Assembly (NCBI RefSeq): GCF_000026945.1
Contig: NC_012862.1
Location: 860,501 to 924,500, forward strand
Origin: Candida dubliniensis CD36
Taxonomy: Eukaryota > Ascomycota > Pichiomycetes > Serinales > Debaryomycetaceae
Direction: 5' to 3'
DNA length: 64,000 bases
This document shows, one piece after another, positions 19,999 through 30,437 of this stretch. Every line of letters begins with the position of its first letter. Position 1 is the first letter of the stretch. The notes beneath the pieces were generated by a model. It did no database searches, was not told where the DNA came from, and saw only the letters and a list, made by a program, of their open reading frames with translations. The position numbers and the translations under genes were made by a program.

Positions 19999-21946
19999 AA
20001 TGAATAGATTATACAATCATGAAATAGATATGAATAAACAAGTGGGAAATATTCAGATGTTATTTGAGTTAGTAAGCCTGCGATGAAAGAAGGAAGACGA
20101 CTATATCAACAGAAGCATAAAATATCTTAGCAAGGCAACGTGAGAATCTGAGTTGGAGGAATTAGTAGGAAGCAAACAGAAAATGGAAAACAAAAAACAA
20201 AAAGAGTTTATGACCAAGAAGAAAGTATATAAATGTCCAAGCAGTTGATGAAGATGAAGAGGAAGATGACCAACAAAATAAATAAAAAAATAAGACAAGA
20301 AATGAATTAAACTTAAGTGAACAACAAAAAAGTATCTCTTATCAATAAACCCAGCCAAGAATTAAATTGAAAAAGTTGAGATCTCAAACAAAGAAAGAAA
20401 CTAGTAGGACAAAACGGCGACAACAATAGAGATTTTCTTTAGTAAAATTATCACAGATTATCAACAAAAACAATAAACAAGATTTCACGCTCTAAAAAAA
20501 AAAAAAAAAAAAAAAAAAAATAGAAATGAATTCAATAGATGAAAATCTTTGTTTAAAGTTACAGCTAGTCGTTTGAGTGTGTTGCACTACTTGGATATTA
20601 ATATTAACGATGGCATATTATTATTTGATTGTCATCTCATTGAAATGTGAGAACAACAAGAAATAATTATAATTATTATTATTGCGTACAATAACAGACC
20701 AAGAAAATGGTGATGGCTATTTTAGTTTAAATTTGTGTTGGGTTTGTTTTTTGCGTGTGCGCGTATTAGTCGATTGTTTTTGTTATCATCCTATATGTCT
20801 ACAGTATATGTGAAGTCTAATAGATGTTGACTGATATTGTTGAACAAAAATCTGAAAGAGTTTAAGATCAGATCCAAAGTGGATTTATGTATGTATATGT
20901 ACAAAATGGAGTTAGCGGCGCAGTGCCTAGGGACCAAAAATAATACTAACCAATGTGGGAAAAAGGTAACACAATAGAAAACTACTTTAGCCCGTTTAAT
21001 CACTCTTTCAATTCTCACCCACTTCTTCCGTTGATTCGTATACTCTCCTCACATATTGTTGTTGTTGTTGATGTTGATGTTATGTCATATTGAATTTTAT
21101 GATCATACTTTTCTTGCGAAAACAAAATAACAAAGTTTTATAAAAACGCATAAAACCAGAAATAATCATGCAAAAAATAGTCATTCAAAAACACACTTGA
21201 ATTACTTTAAAAGTCTAATTTTTCAACTCTTTTGTTTGGTCAATGTATTAATGTTGGTGTCGCTGATTTTGTCAGTGTCACGTGATTTGTTGTATTTTAT
21301 TGCTTTTATTATTTCGTATGTTATAAAATTCTTGATAATTTGATCTTTTTAATCAAGAATAAAAGCAACTTTTACACGTGTACTTAATTTAGGTTACGCC
21401 TAATAAAAGGTATCTCATAGAAGATGTTCATTAAACTCTTTTCTTTTTTCTGTTTTGCTGTCTTTATATTCTTGTAGGGAATGCCAACGTCGCAGACAAA
21501 AAACTTCCATAATCAATGTTCTGGATCTAGAAATCTACAAATTGTGTATCCAAAAACAAACTCACAAAAAAAAGGCCAAAGTTACATCTTGCTACACATT
21601 TCAAAAACGAATGTAAACACATTCACTTATTAATGGAACAGTTTAGATACTTGTTGCACGTGAAACAGAATTTGATTGGAAATTTCTTCTTTTTTTGGTT
21701 ATAAATTTGGCAGCAAAATGTTATCAATTACAACACAGTGTTAAAATGCAAACTCCATACACAAAATACATAATTACAGTCTTATATTTGGCAACTATAT
21801 CCGTAAACAACGTAACTTATAATTTACATGGAGTAAGTTTTTACAATAGACGATAATTATAAACGCATCGAATTCATTAATTTAAACAGATATAAAGACT
21901 AAATAAGTAAACAAAGAAAAATGGTTTAAAACCAATAGCATGCAAC
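19999..21946. other. Spacer: permease promoter and 3' flank of the acyltransferase gene
   Basis: About 1.95 kb without a credible gene. It holds AT-rich DNA, a 27-bp A run (20494-20520) and short GTT/GAT repeats near 21058-21080. The right part is the terminator side of the 21947-24610 gene. No RNA gene or array was seen. Confidence 0.4.
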
Positions 21947-24610
21947 TCACGAAAGTTTTGACATGTCTAATGACCTCCCAATTGAACTTTTTTTCGTAGG
22001 TTCATTTTTTTGAACATCTTCTTCTAAAACAGATTGCACTGAAGATAAAGTGTCTTGACTATGAGACAATTTATCTCTAATTCTTTCTGAAAGTGATTGC
22101 TTCTCCTTGATATCATATTTTTGTTGCTGTTGTTGTTGTAGCTGTTGTGGTAAGGAGCTATCATGTGATCTACTGGCAATCTTGTGCAAATTGGTAAATG
22201 AATGACGTCTGGAAGACATGGCACTAGAAAGATTAGAATGAACTTGACTATTCAAGTACGATTCATTTCTCGATACCTCATCGGATCTCAATTCTAATTC
22301 ACCAAAATCAAAATATCCATAACCTCCCATCAATTCAAATTTTGAATCGTCTTCGTCGTCATCATCATCATCATCATCATCATCATTAGCATTGTTTTGC
22401 AAAGCCTTCTCTTCTGATCTCTTGTTATGACCAGTGCGGGCAGTTTCAAGAGCAATGTTATCAATTGAAATTTCACTTTTACCAATAGTCAAGGGGATAG
22501 GATGTTTCATTGTGGGGACATCCAAAGAAACATTACTCAATTCATGTTCAATTCTTAATCTTTGAAGCTCATTTTTTCTTTGTTCAGAATCACTTATTGA
22601 TAGTAAGAAGTTACTACTGGCACGCAAGCGAATTTTTATGTCATGAACCACTCGATGGAAAGTATCCAAATACCTTGCTGTCTGTCTATGTTTAGAGCAA
22701 ACGGTAATCAAAACTTTATCACGATGGATAATATATCCAATACCAAACCCTTGATCAATAGCTGGGGTTATTCCAAATAATCGTAATGCCGGATTGCCAC
22801 AATTTGAAACTAATAATTCTGGACTCAGCAATTTATCAATTGATGGATTTAATAATAATGGTAAATTGATTCCATCTTGACATAAATCTTCTGGGATTGG
22901 TGGTAAATGAGTATTAATTTGATTTAAACGAGCTATTACTTTTGGTTTTTTAACCACTTGGACAATTGTCATCAAATGTCTTTCGAACCCTTTCCCCATC
23001 ATGGCATCATGATATTGTGTTTTATGCAATGTACAACATTTTTTAAATACCTCAAACTTCTCCAGTGTACTAGCATTGGTAATATAGAGTTTGACCAAAT
23101 TGGCAAGCGATTGATTTTGAACGGCAACTAATTCAGTCCTTGCATCACGAAACTTTCTGGTAGTGATTGGTTCCAATGTATTAACGATTCGACCATACAA
23201 GGAGTAATAAGCAATTTGAAAACAAATTTGCATGATGGAATCGACCGAAAGATTAAATTTGTTTGTCAAATATGAATCAAGTTTGATGGTATGAGTCATA
23301 TACTCGTGTTGATCAAGCAAATCGGCCAACCTGGTTTCGGAAAGATGAATGACATGTTGTAATGCCTTGGTCTTGTTAAATTCAATTAGTCTTGGTTCAG
23401 GTTTAGTCACACCATCACCGTCTTTACCCATTGAGGCAAACGTAATGTTTGGATCAAACAAAGTATATTCAGAACCATTAATGTTCTTTGCCATTTTCAA
23501 TACCGAGTCAGTATAAATATCACTGATAAACCGTAAAATTGCTGTACTATCCATGGTCATTGATTCCCAAACGATCCCAGCAACAGAGTTTTTCGTTACA
23601 ACTATTTGTAATTTATCATACCAACGTGATGTACAAGTACCAACTTGCACATTATCCAGGGATAAAACCGAAGTACCATGAGATATAACCTGAGTCTTTT
23701 CACCATCAGTGACGGGAGTATTTGAGTCCAAAATCAACACAAACAAGGCATCATCAATTAATTTCAAGTTCTCGCTATTTGATTGTTCTAACTCCAATCG
23801 AGCAAACTTCCAATACTTCAAAGTCTGGGTAGTGATTGACCCAATGGAGTTTCTGATTGAGTTCACGGCATCAACTTTATTTGATTCATCGATTATTTGC
23901 TGCAAAATTTTCGAGAGTTCTGAATCATTGAACCAAATTTTATGCTTCGAATTAGTTTCTTGGTACTCATTTTCGTCAAACTCAGTGAGCACCTCAAGAG
24001 TGTAGAATTGATTATTTGAAATGATTAGAATGTGTCTTGAATCGTTGATGTGTTGATATTTTTTAATTCTAATATCAAAACCATGATCGTCTTGCTCAGG
24101 TTCTCTTGTTGTACCAAACAAATCCATATAACATTTCATCGTTAATGGGTTGCCATTTTTCGGAGTCACATCAGGTTTCAAAGTTTCATTTCTCAATGTG
24201 ATGGCAAACTTCAAACTGGAGTTGACCAAGTTTGCCGCACGTTGGGCTTGGTTAGGAGGATTGATGGTTTTCGAATAGGGGTCTTCTTCCAAAACAAGGT
24301 AAGGGTTTCTTGGTAATATATCACCTCGAATCTCTCCGTATATTGATGGAGTTTTATCATCATTAACAAAGTTCAAATAGTTGTTGTAGTTTTCATTTTC
24401 AGAAATGGCAACAAGATGTTTCTGAATTAGATTAATTATATCATTTCCAACAAACTCTGTTGCCTCATCAACAACCGTGGCATACTCATTTTGCGGTAAT
24501 AATGGTTTCAATGAAGCCAATAATTGTTGTGTAGTAGAAACTAACAGGGGTACTGGTAATTTAGGTAAACTAGCTTCGTTTTCAAAAGTGAAATACTGAT
24601 CCTGTGTCAT
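21947..24610 (-). CDS. CTN3: YAT2-type carnitine acyltransferase homologue; catalytic His apparently replaced
   Basis: 887 residues from the ATG at 24610; the frame extends upstream only with a TTG. The choline/carnitine acyltransferase fold is recognisable: LPKLPVPLL near the start, QAQRAANLVNSSLKF (~105), NPLTMKCYMDLFGTTR (~140) and a late block QICFQIAYYSLYG followed by TTRKFRDARTE. The length and long C-terminal tail fit Yat2 rather than Cat2 or Yat1. The tail has an Asp/Glu run (~750), a Gln run (~840) and many Ser. At the catalytic motif, where family members have E-H-x-x-x-[DE]-G, this protein reads GIVWESMTMDST, with Ser350 in place of His. It may therefore be weak or inactive as an acetyltransferase. 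No mitochondrial presequence or C-terminal peroxisomal signal is evident, so a cytosolic location is likely. Confidence 0.85.
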   Translation of the reverse strand: MTQDQYFTFENEASLPKLPVPLLVSTTQQLLASLKPLLPQNEYATVVDEATEFVGNDIINLIQKHLVAISENENYNNYLNFVNDDKTPSIYGEIRGDILPRNPYLVLEEDPYSKTINPPNQAQRAANLVNSSLKFAITLRNETLKPDVTPKNGNPLTMKCYMDLFGTTREPEQDDHGFDIRIKKYQHINDSRHILIISNNQFYTLEVLTEFDENEYQETNSKHKIWFNDSELSKILQQIIDESNKVDAVNSIRNSIGSITTQTLKYWKFARLELEQSNSENLKLIDDALFVLILDSNTPVTDGEKTQVISHGTSVLSLDNVQVGTCTSRWYDKLQIVVTKNSVAGIVWESMTMDSTAILRFISDIYTDSVLKMAKNINGSEYTLFDPNITFASMGKDGDGVTKPEPRLIEFNKTKALQHVIHLSETRLADLLDQHEYMTHTIKLDSYLTNKFNLSVDSIMQICFQIAYYSLYGRIVNTLEPITTRKFRDARTELVAVQNQSLANLVKLYITNASTLEKFEVFKKCCTLHKTQYHDAMMGKGFERHLMTIVQVVKKPKVIARLNQINTHLPPIPEDLCQDGINLPLLLNPSIDKLLSPELLVSNCGNPALRLFGITPAIDQGFGIGYIIHRDKVLITVCSKHRQTARYLDTFHRVVHDIKIRLRASSNFLLSISDSEQRKNELQRLRIEHELSNVSLDVPTMKHPIPLTIGKSEISIDNIALETARTGHNKRSEEKALQNNANDDDDDDDDDDEDDSKFELMGGYGYFDFGELELRSDEVSRNESYLNSQVHSNLSSAMSSRRHSFTNLHKIASRSHDSSLPQQLQQQQQQKYDIKEKQSLSERIRDKLSHSQDTLSSVQSVLEEDVQKNEPTKKSSIGRSLDMSKLS

Positions 24611-25194
24611 AGTGCAAGTTGACAAAAATCAAACAACTAGAAAATCAAGAATATAAAACTAACTTAGTAAAAGTGAACCTGAACTTGAACTTGAAAGTGG
24701 GAAAATAAGTAGTCGTTTGTGTTTGCTTTTATAATTCCCAAATAGTTGTGTCGATAGGGGAATTTATTCCTATTTCAAATGATTCTATTGGAGTATACTC
24801 AAATTTAATTGGTTGAATATATGTATATTATGCATATATATGTACACAAAGTGTATAGGAGTGTATTTAAATGTGGTGGTGGAGACTCATTCTCTTATTG
24901 TGTGGGGTTAAAACCAAGAAAAAATAATAAATTGAATACAAAACAAGAAAAATAGTTCGGGGTTTTTTCTTCTTCTTCTTCTTCTTCTCGTTTCCTCGTT
25001 TAAAGATTCCAGAATTGATCAAAACTCCGAGAGACCTTTAAAACTTGAAGCATAGAAACTGCTAAGCAAATGTCTTTATTCTTTTTTTTTTTTTTTAGGA
25101 ATGGTTGATCTACTAGAAATGCTATCCAACATCACTATTATAAGGTTATATTCCTACTTAACAAAAAAAAGAGCTGAAAATAAAAAAATAAAAG
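24611..25194. promoter_or_regulatory. Promoter region of the acyltransferase gene
   Basis: 584 bp upstream of the ATG. It includes alternating TATATG/CATATA near 24820-24845, a CTT repeat near 24965-24990 and a T run at 25082-25097. No specific regulator site is claimed. Confidence 0.35.
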
Positions 25195-25291
25195 CTCCAA
25201 TGCGGGGAATCGAACCCCGGTTTGCTCGGCGCTCTGTTCCAGAAAGACCTGAAATGAAAGCGAACAGTGATAGCCACTACACTACATCGGA
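25195..25291 (-). tRNA. tRNA-Glu (anticodon UUC) with an intron of about 25 nt
   Basis: On the minus strand the acceptor arms TCCGATG and CATTGGA pair with one G-T. The D arm is GTGT...TCAC and the T arm CGGGG-TTCGATT-CCCCG. The anticodon stem GTTCG pairs with CGAGC. The loop begins CT-TTC-A, giving anticodon UUC (Glu), and is followed by an intron ending just before the 3' half of the stem. The total is 97 nt, about 72 after splicing. The A and B box regions are intact. A minus-strand T run is not immediate, but AT-rich sequence with TTTTTTATT follows the 3' end. Confidence 0.9.
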
Positions 25292-25593
25292 TAACTTGGT
25301 GCTTTGAAAATTTACAAAAATTAGATATATATATAGAAAGTATGCTAAATCTATATAATTCATTAAAAATACCTATAGATAATATAGTAAACCAACCATA
25401 ATATAAGTTTTGTGCCTTTAAAAAAATAAACGACTCAAACAGATTCTGGTTCAAAGTTTACTGATTCTTTCGCAACCGATGTTTAACATTTAATTCTTTT
25501 ACAAAGAAGAAACTTACATAATACAAATAAAATAACTATACTATTATACTATAGATGTTGAAAATATACATACATCCACCCATTCCTTATGTT
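25292..25593. other. Spacer between tRNA-Glu and zinc cluster gene
   Basis: AT-rich DNA with the 5' flank of the tRNA (minus) and the 3' flank of the zinc cluster gene. Nothing further is supported. Confidence 0.3.
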
Positions 25594-28500
25594 TCAGTAT
25601 TGAGGACTTTGAGACGAAGGTGGTGGATACAATTTACCTTGTGAAGATCCACGTCTGAGATTCATCAAATCATGCGCTGCACCACGATCTTTATCCTCAT
25701 TGCCAAAAATTGGTGGTATTGGTTGATATGGGTTATAATATTGCGGTAATGGTAAATTACTTTTGGAGTCATTTGACAAATTTACTGCATCTGTCATTAT
25801 AGCTGGTGGTATCAGTAGTGATGTTGGAGGCGGTGGAGACACAGATGAAGGATGTTGAATTGGTAGTTGTGGTGCCGCAATTTCAGTTTCAGTTGCAGTT
25901 GCATTTTCAGTTTGAGGCTGGGAATGAAGATGAAGGTGATGATGATGGGTAACAGAAGTTGGTTGAGGAATCCCGTTACCATTACCATTACCATTGCTAT
26001 TACTATTAGTATAGTTGTCGAGTTTTTGCTTTTTGTGTAGTTTTTGTAAACTGTCATTAGATTTATACTTTACAAATTTCAAAATTTTTAGATATTTGAG
26101 ATCTTCATCCAAATCTTCGTCATCCCAATCGATCGATTTGTAATATGCTGGCAGTCGCTTCCTAGCACCATTATAATCATCTTCGTCTTCTTCTTCTTCA
26201 TCATCATCAGATCCATATTGATGATGACGTAAAATGTCGTCTTTCAACTCATCATTGACCAACTTCTTAAACAACTTGTCTTCATGAATTTTCTTTGATG
26301 CTCCTGGCTTATAATTTATAAAAAGTCTAATGAACAAATCAACCGTCCTATTCAATAAATCAAACGTCTCATCCATTTTTTCCCATCCCTGTGGCCGCTT
26401 AATAAACTTCATTTGACAAATTAACAAATACAACATTTGCAATATTATGGATTTCTTCAAATTTATGATGCACAATGATAATCCATTTAACATAGTATTA
26501 AATGGTGATATAGGGATCTCTTTGACCAATTTCTTCAAAGGATTAGTAGCCTTGTTGTGAGAATCAACTTTCCTTCGTTTCACTGAAAAGTCATTAATAA
26601 CAAATCCATCTTCATCAACATCTAAACCTAAACTTTCCATGACGATAGAATTGGATGAGACTTTTGGCTCGTTAATTTTTTCTTCCGCTTTACTTACATG
26701 CTCAAAAATTAGCAAGAAAAATTGCAACACTTCCATTGATAATAAAGAAATTTCTTTATAATATTCAAATGTTAATTCTCGATCAACAATAAAATTCAAG
26801 TAATTAGTTGACCTAATCAATATATAATGGAAATTCAATTGCAACTTAATAAGATGCGATGCTGTATGGATATCAGGTAGCCCAGTCAGATAATAATTAA
26901 TCAATCCTTCTCGTGACAATGCATCACAATTCATATCAAAGTAAAGGTCATTCTCGACAATGTTTATTAGGTTTGGTAAACCCAATTCCATCAACAGTGT
27001 CAATTGAGTCTTTTTATTCTGTAATGATTGTCGCCAAGCTGATAGATTTTTATCAATGATTAGAAATTGGTGATAATTATAATTTAAATTACCGTCATTA
27101 CCTTCACCGTCATCTTCATTTAATATTAAATCTAACCTATGAGGAGTAGTGTGATGTTGGTGGTGGTGATGGGGATGATGATAGTCTCTGTCTTTGTCTT
27201 TGTCTTTGTCTTTGTCTTTATCCTTGTCTTTGTCTTTATCTTTCTTCTTCCTATCTTGTTTGAGATATTGGTAATAATTTGGTGAAAACGATGACGGAAT
27301 GATTATATTCATCAAATTAAGAAATTCAATACTTGGTTTTAATAGAGTATTGAATAAATCATCATTGTCATCTAATAAAGAAGACAATTTTTCTGGTGTT
27401 AATTGGAAATACCGATCAATGGTCACAGGATTAATAACGGTCGTATTTAAACTTGGTTTGAAGCCAAATTTCAAATTGAAGCATTTCAATAAGATCTTGA
27501 AAACCCAAAATATTTTGACTCTATTTCTTCGTTGTTGCTGTTTCAATGCAAGATCATTGAAAAATAAATTCTTAGAATTAAGATTGATTCCCAAAATGCC
27601 AATGAAAGCATTAACCAAAGAAGAAAGAATCAAAGATTTTTCCTTGTTATTAGTTAACAATGAGTAATACAAAAATAACAAATATGTTTGTAATTGACCA
27701 ATTGAAATGTGGAATCCATTAAAATAAGGTAAGAAATCATAAAGTGACTTGATTATTGATTTGTCTCGGTTGATTGAATAATGAGGGTCTGTATGATTTA
27801 ATAGCAAGTTTAAATTTAGAGTTGGATTGTTGATCAGGATCATGGCATAGATTTGAATAATGGTCATCAAATAATTATTGACAATTTGATAATCATTTGA
27901 ATTGGATAAATTAAAACCGTTGATCGAGGAATCGTCGTAGGTAAAAATAAACGGATACATGGTATGGAAGGCATTATAAGATTCCATAAATTCATTATAA
28001 TCAAAAATTGGAATAAAAATGTTATAGTGCAAAAAGAACAATACAATTTGATTATCCATTTCTCTTTTGGATTTGAATATTTTCTTGAAATTGTTGATCA
28101 ATTTAATGAACAAATCATAAACATCAGTTGGTAATTCGTTTCGTAAACCTGTTTCAGTGTTTGTTCCAGTTAATGGATTATATATTAAATCCAAGTCTCG
28201 ATTATGAAACTTATTACTTTTTGTGTAAGAAGGATGATACAAATAACTATCAGGGTCATCTAGCAAATAGTTGTGACTGTTTGTTATTTTCAAGAATGGT
28301 AAATTCAAATTGATTAATAAATGATTGAATTGTGATTCAAAATTTAAATTGTCATTGCCTATAATTATACCTTTATCGTCCAAATTGAAAATTTGATCAA
28401 TGGGATTATTAATTGGGACTGATTGGTTGTTTGTTTGGAATAAAACTTTATCATTACTAGTAGTTGTCGTGGTGGGAATTGTAGATGGTGTTGGAGTGGT

Positions 28501-28890
28501 GTTTACTGTTGTTATATTACTGGTGTCAGCAGTACTAATCAGATGTTTATTTTCTACTGCCTCAAACGAAAGAGCATTGTGGTTGGAAGCACTGCTGTTG
28601 TCACCTAATTTTTCACGCAATTCCCGGTTTTCATCTTCCAACTCTTTGACTTTTGCTTCTAAAAACAGGGTGAACCCCTTGGGGAACGACTTTCTCGATA
28701 ATCGGTCACTGGTTTTGCATTCAACACTAACTTTTTGACAGTTACGACAAGGTGATTGACCGTCACATTTGATTTTTTTTATTCGACATCTATCACAAGC
28801 TTGTGAAACACGAACTCCTGTAGATGTGCTTATTAGTTTGAAATTGGAGGAAACAGTTTTCTCATCAGCTTTTCTATTCTTCTTTGACAT
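25594..28890 (-). CDS. ZCF16: Zn2Cys6 zinc cluster transcription factor
   Basis: 1098 residues. The DNA-binding domain is at about residues 32-60: CDRCRIKKIKCDGQSPCRNC then VSVEC (CX2CX6CX5CX2CX6C). It is followed by the linker SFPKGFTLFLEAKVKELEDENRELREKL, a coiled coil like that after the Cat8 cluster. The middle (about 200-880) is the weakly conserved regulatory domain. Low-complexity tracts include a KD repeat near residue 550 encoded by tandem hexanucleotides (27187-27240), His runs, an acidic block near 900 and a Pro-rich C-terminus. It should be a nuclear sequence-specific activator or repressor; the targets cannot be read here. The symbol comes from the order beside the CTN3-type gene and is less certain than the family. 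Confidence 0.88.
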   Translation of the reverse strand: MSKKNRKADEKTVSSNFKLISTSTGVRVSQACDRCRIKKIKCDGQSPCRNCQKVSVECKTSDRLSRKSFPKGFTLFLEAKVKELEDENRELREKLGDNSSASNHNALSFEAVENKHLISTADTSNITTVNTTPTPSTIPTTTTTSNDKVLFQTNNQSVPINNPIDQIFNLDDKGIIIGNDNLNFESQFNHLLINLNLPFLKITNSHNYLLDDPDSYLYHPSYTKSNKFHNRDLDLIYNPLTGTNTETGLRNELPTDVYDLFIKLINNFKKIFKSKREMDNQIVLFFLHYNIFIPIFDYNEFMESYNAFHTMYPFIFTYDDSSINGFNLSNSNDYQIVNNYLMTIIQIYAMILINNPTLNLNLLLNHTDPHYSINRDKSIIKSLYDFLPYFNGFHISIGQLQTYLLFLYYSLLTNNKEKSLILSSLVNAFIGILGINLNSKNLFFNDLALKQQQRRNRVKIFWVFKILLKCFNLKFGFKPSLNTTVINPVTIDRYFQLTPEKLSSLLDDNDDLFNTLLKPSIEFLNLMNIIIPSSFSPNYYQYLKQDRKKKDKDKDKDKDKDKDKDKDRDYHHPHHHHQHHTTPHRLDLILNEDDGEGNDGNLNYNYHQFLIIDKNLSAWRQSLQNKKTQLTLLMELGLPNLINIVENDLYFDMNCDALSREGLINYYLTGLPDIHTASHLIKLQLNFHYILIRSTNYLNFIVDRELTFEYYKEISLLSMEVLQFFLLIFEHVSKAEEKINEPKVSSNSIVMESLGLDVDEDGFVINDFSVKRRKVDSHNKATNPLKKLVKEIPISPFNTMLNGLSLCIINLKKSIILQMLYLLICQMKFIKRPQGWEKMDETFDLLNRTVDLFIRLFINYKPGASKKIHEDKLFKKLVNDELKDDILRHHQYGSDDDEEEEDEDDYNGARKRLPAYYKSIDWDDEDLDEDLKYLKILKFVKYKSNDSLQKLHKKQKLDNYTNSNSNGNGNGNGIPQPTSVTHHHHLHLHSQPQTENATATETEIAAPQLPIQHPSSVSPPPPTSLLIPPAIMTDAVNLSNDSKSNLPLPQYYNPYQPIPPIFGNEDKDRGAAHDLMNLRRGSSQGKLYPPPSSQSPQY

Positions 28891-30437
28891 GGTTTCGTCT
28901 TTTCTTTATTAGAAGCAAGGCGAACGATTTTTTTTTATTTCTTTCTTTCTTTCTTTCTGACTAATTGGCTGTATTGTTGTTGTTCACTAAATGTCTTTAA
29001 TTAGATGTCAAGTATTTGAAGTTCCTCTTTATTCACTTCGGTTGAATGGAATGATCTGACTCAAAAAAATAGGAGTATGTTTTAGCAAAAGTAGAATGGC
29101 CTTGTATGATTAGATGAGTGATATGTTAGTGGATAATTCAATTTAAGAAGGAATAGAGACAGCACATGGAAAAAAGGGGAGAAGAGGAAAGAAATTTGTT
29201 TTGATTTTTTTTTTTTTTTTTTGGGGGGGGGGGGAGGGGGAAGCAAGTGATTAGAATTTTATGTGTTGATTTGATTGATTGAAATATTGATTTAAAATTA
29301 CAACCAAGCAACAATAATAATAACAATAGTAATAATAAACCACCGCCAAGTTCAAGCTCTTAGATTACTATTTTTTTGTTTAAGCGTGTTTTTAGTTTTC
29401 TAATTCTCTTTCCCCCAGATTTTCGGAATTGTTGTTTTTTCTTTTGTAACTTCCCCTCGGTTAAACGGATGCCAATATTGTGTTTTTAGTTCAACAATAA
29501 CTCAACAGCCAACCAACCAATCAACACACATATAGTATAAACAAGTTCTATCAATTATTACTGGAATAGGTAGTTTATGAGAATAGAATTATTCCAAAAA
29601 AAAAAAAGAGATTCACATTTGTCACTACAAACTTGGCTTACATTTCTATTTGAAAATATCATTTACATTTGGTTGAGATATTAAACTAAAAGACAAGAGA
29701 CATTAAAACGCCATACAATCTCTCAAATGGTGCGTCTCAAATGTGGTACAGGAAAGTAGGTCTGTAAGTCTACGGTATTATTGTTCTCCTTTAATTCTTG
29801 ACATATTCACAACTCACGAGATTTATCTTGTGACATTTTTCGTCCTTCTTCATTCTCTTTTTTTTTTTTTTTTTTTTGCTTTGCTTTCCCCTGTTTTACT
29901 TCTGTATAAATATTCTTCAAAAGCAATAATACCAAAAAACATTAAAAATGGTAATTAAATATAAACTTACATTGTATTATTTACTATCGTATAAATTCTC
30001 ACGTGCTGTTCATGGAAAGTAGTGGATCTGGGGTGTGATGTGTGGGGGCGGGGGAAGAATATAATAATCTGCTGTCAAATATTATTCAATTGACAAGGCA
30101 ACTTCTTCTGGTTTCTCTATTATCGTCTATTTATAATAATACTTTTAATTGGACTTCCATATTTTAACTCTGAAGTAATAAATAGTAGTTTATTAGTTTG
30201 TATTGTTATTACTATTACTGTTGTTATTGGCAAAGTAAAAGAAAAATAGATATCACTATACTATCATTCCCAACTACTACTTTATTCCTTCTAATTACTT
30301 CTCTTTCTTGATTCAATTAATGAGATGTTCATCATCTTGATCTAGTATAAGAAACTAGTAACAATGCAGAGAGAAAGCCTAGGTCGTATGACCACCAAAA
30401 AAAAAAAAAAAAAAAAAAAAAAACCCCACTGATTTCT
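28891..30437. promoter_or_regulatory. Long upstream region of the zinc cluster gene and 3' flank of PEX8
   Basis: 1.55 kb without a credible gene. It holds a TTTC microsatellite (28938-28958), an 18-T run followed by 12 G (29205-29234), a T run at 29860-29878 and a 27-A run (30397-30423). Long upstream regions are common for Candida regulators. I see no RNA gene. Confidence 0.4.

Noticed and set aside
20101..20358. 85-codon hydrophobic minus frame upstream of the permease
   Set aside because: Translation of an A-rich purine stretch gives F, L and H runs; typical low-complexity artefact in a promoter.
25158..25454. 98-codon minus frame across the tRNA-Glu
   Set aside because: It reads through the tRNA gene itself and AT-rich flanks.
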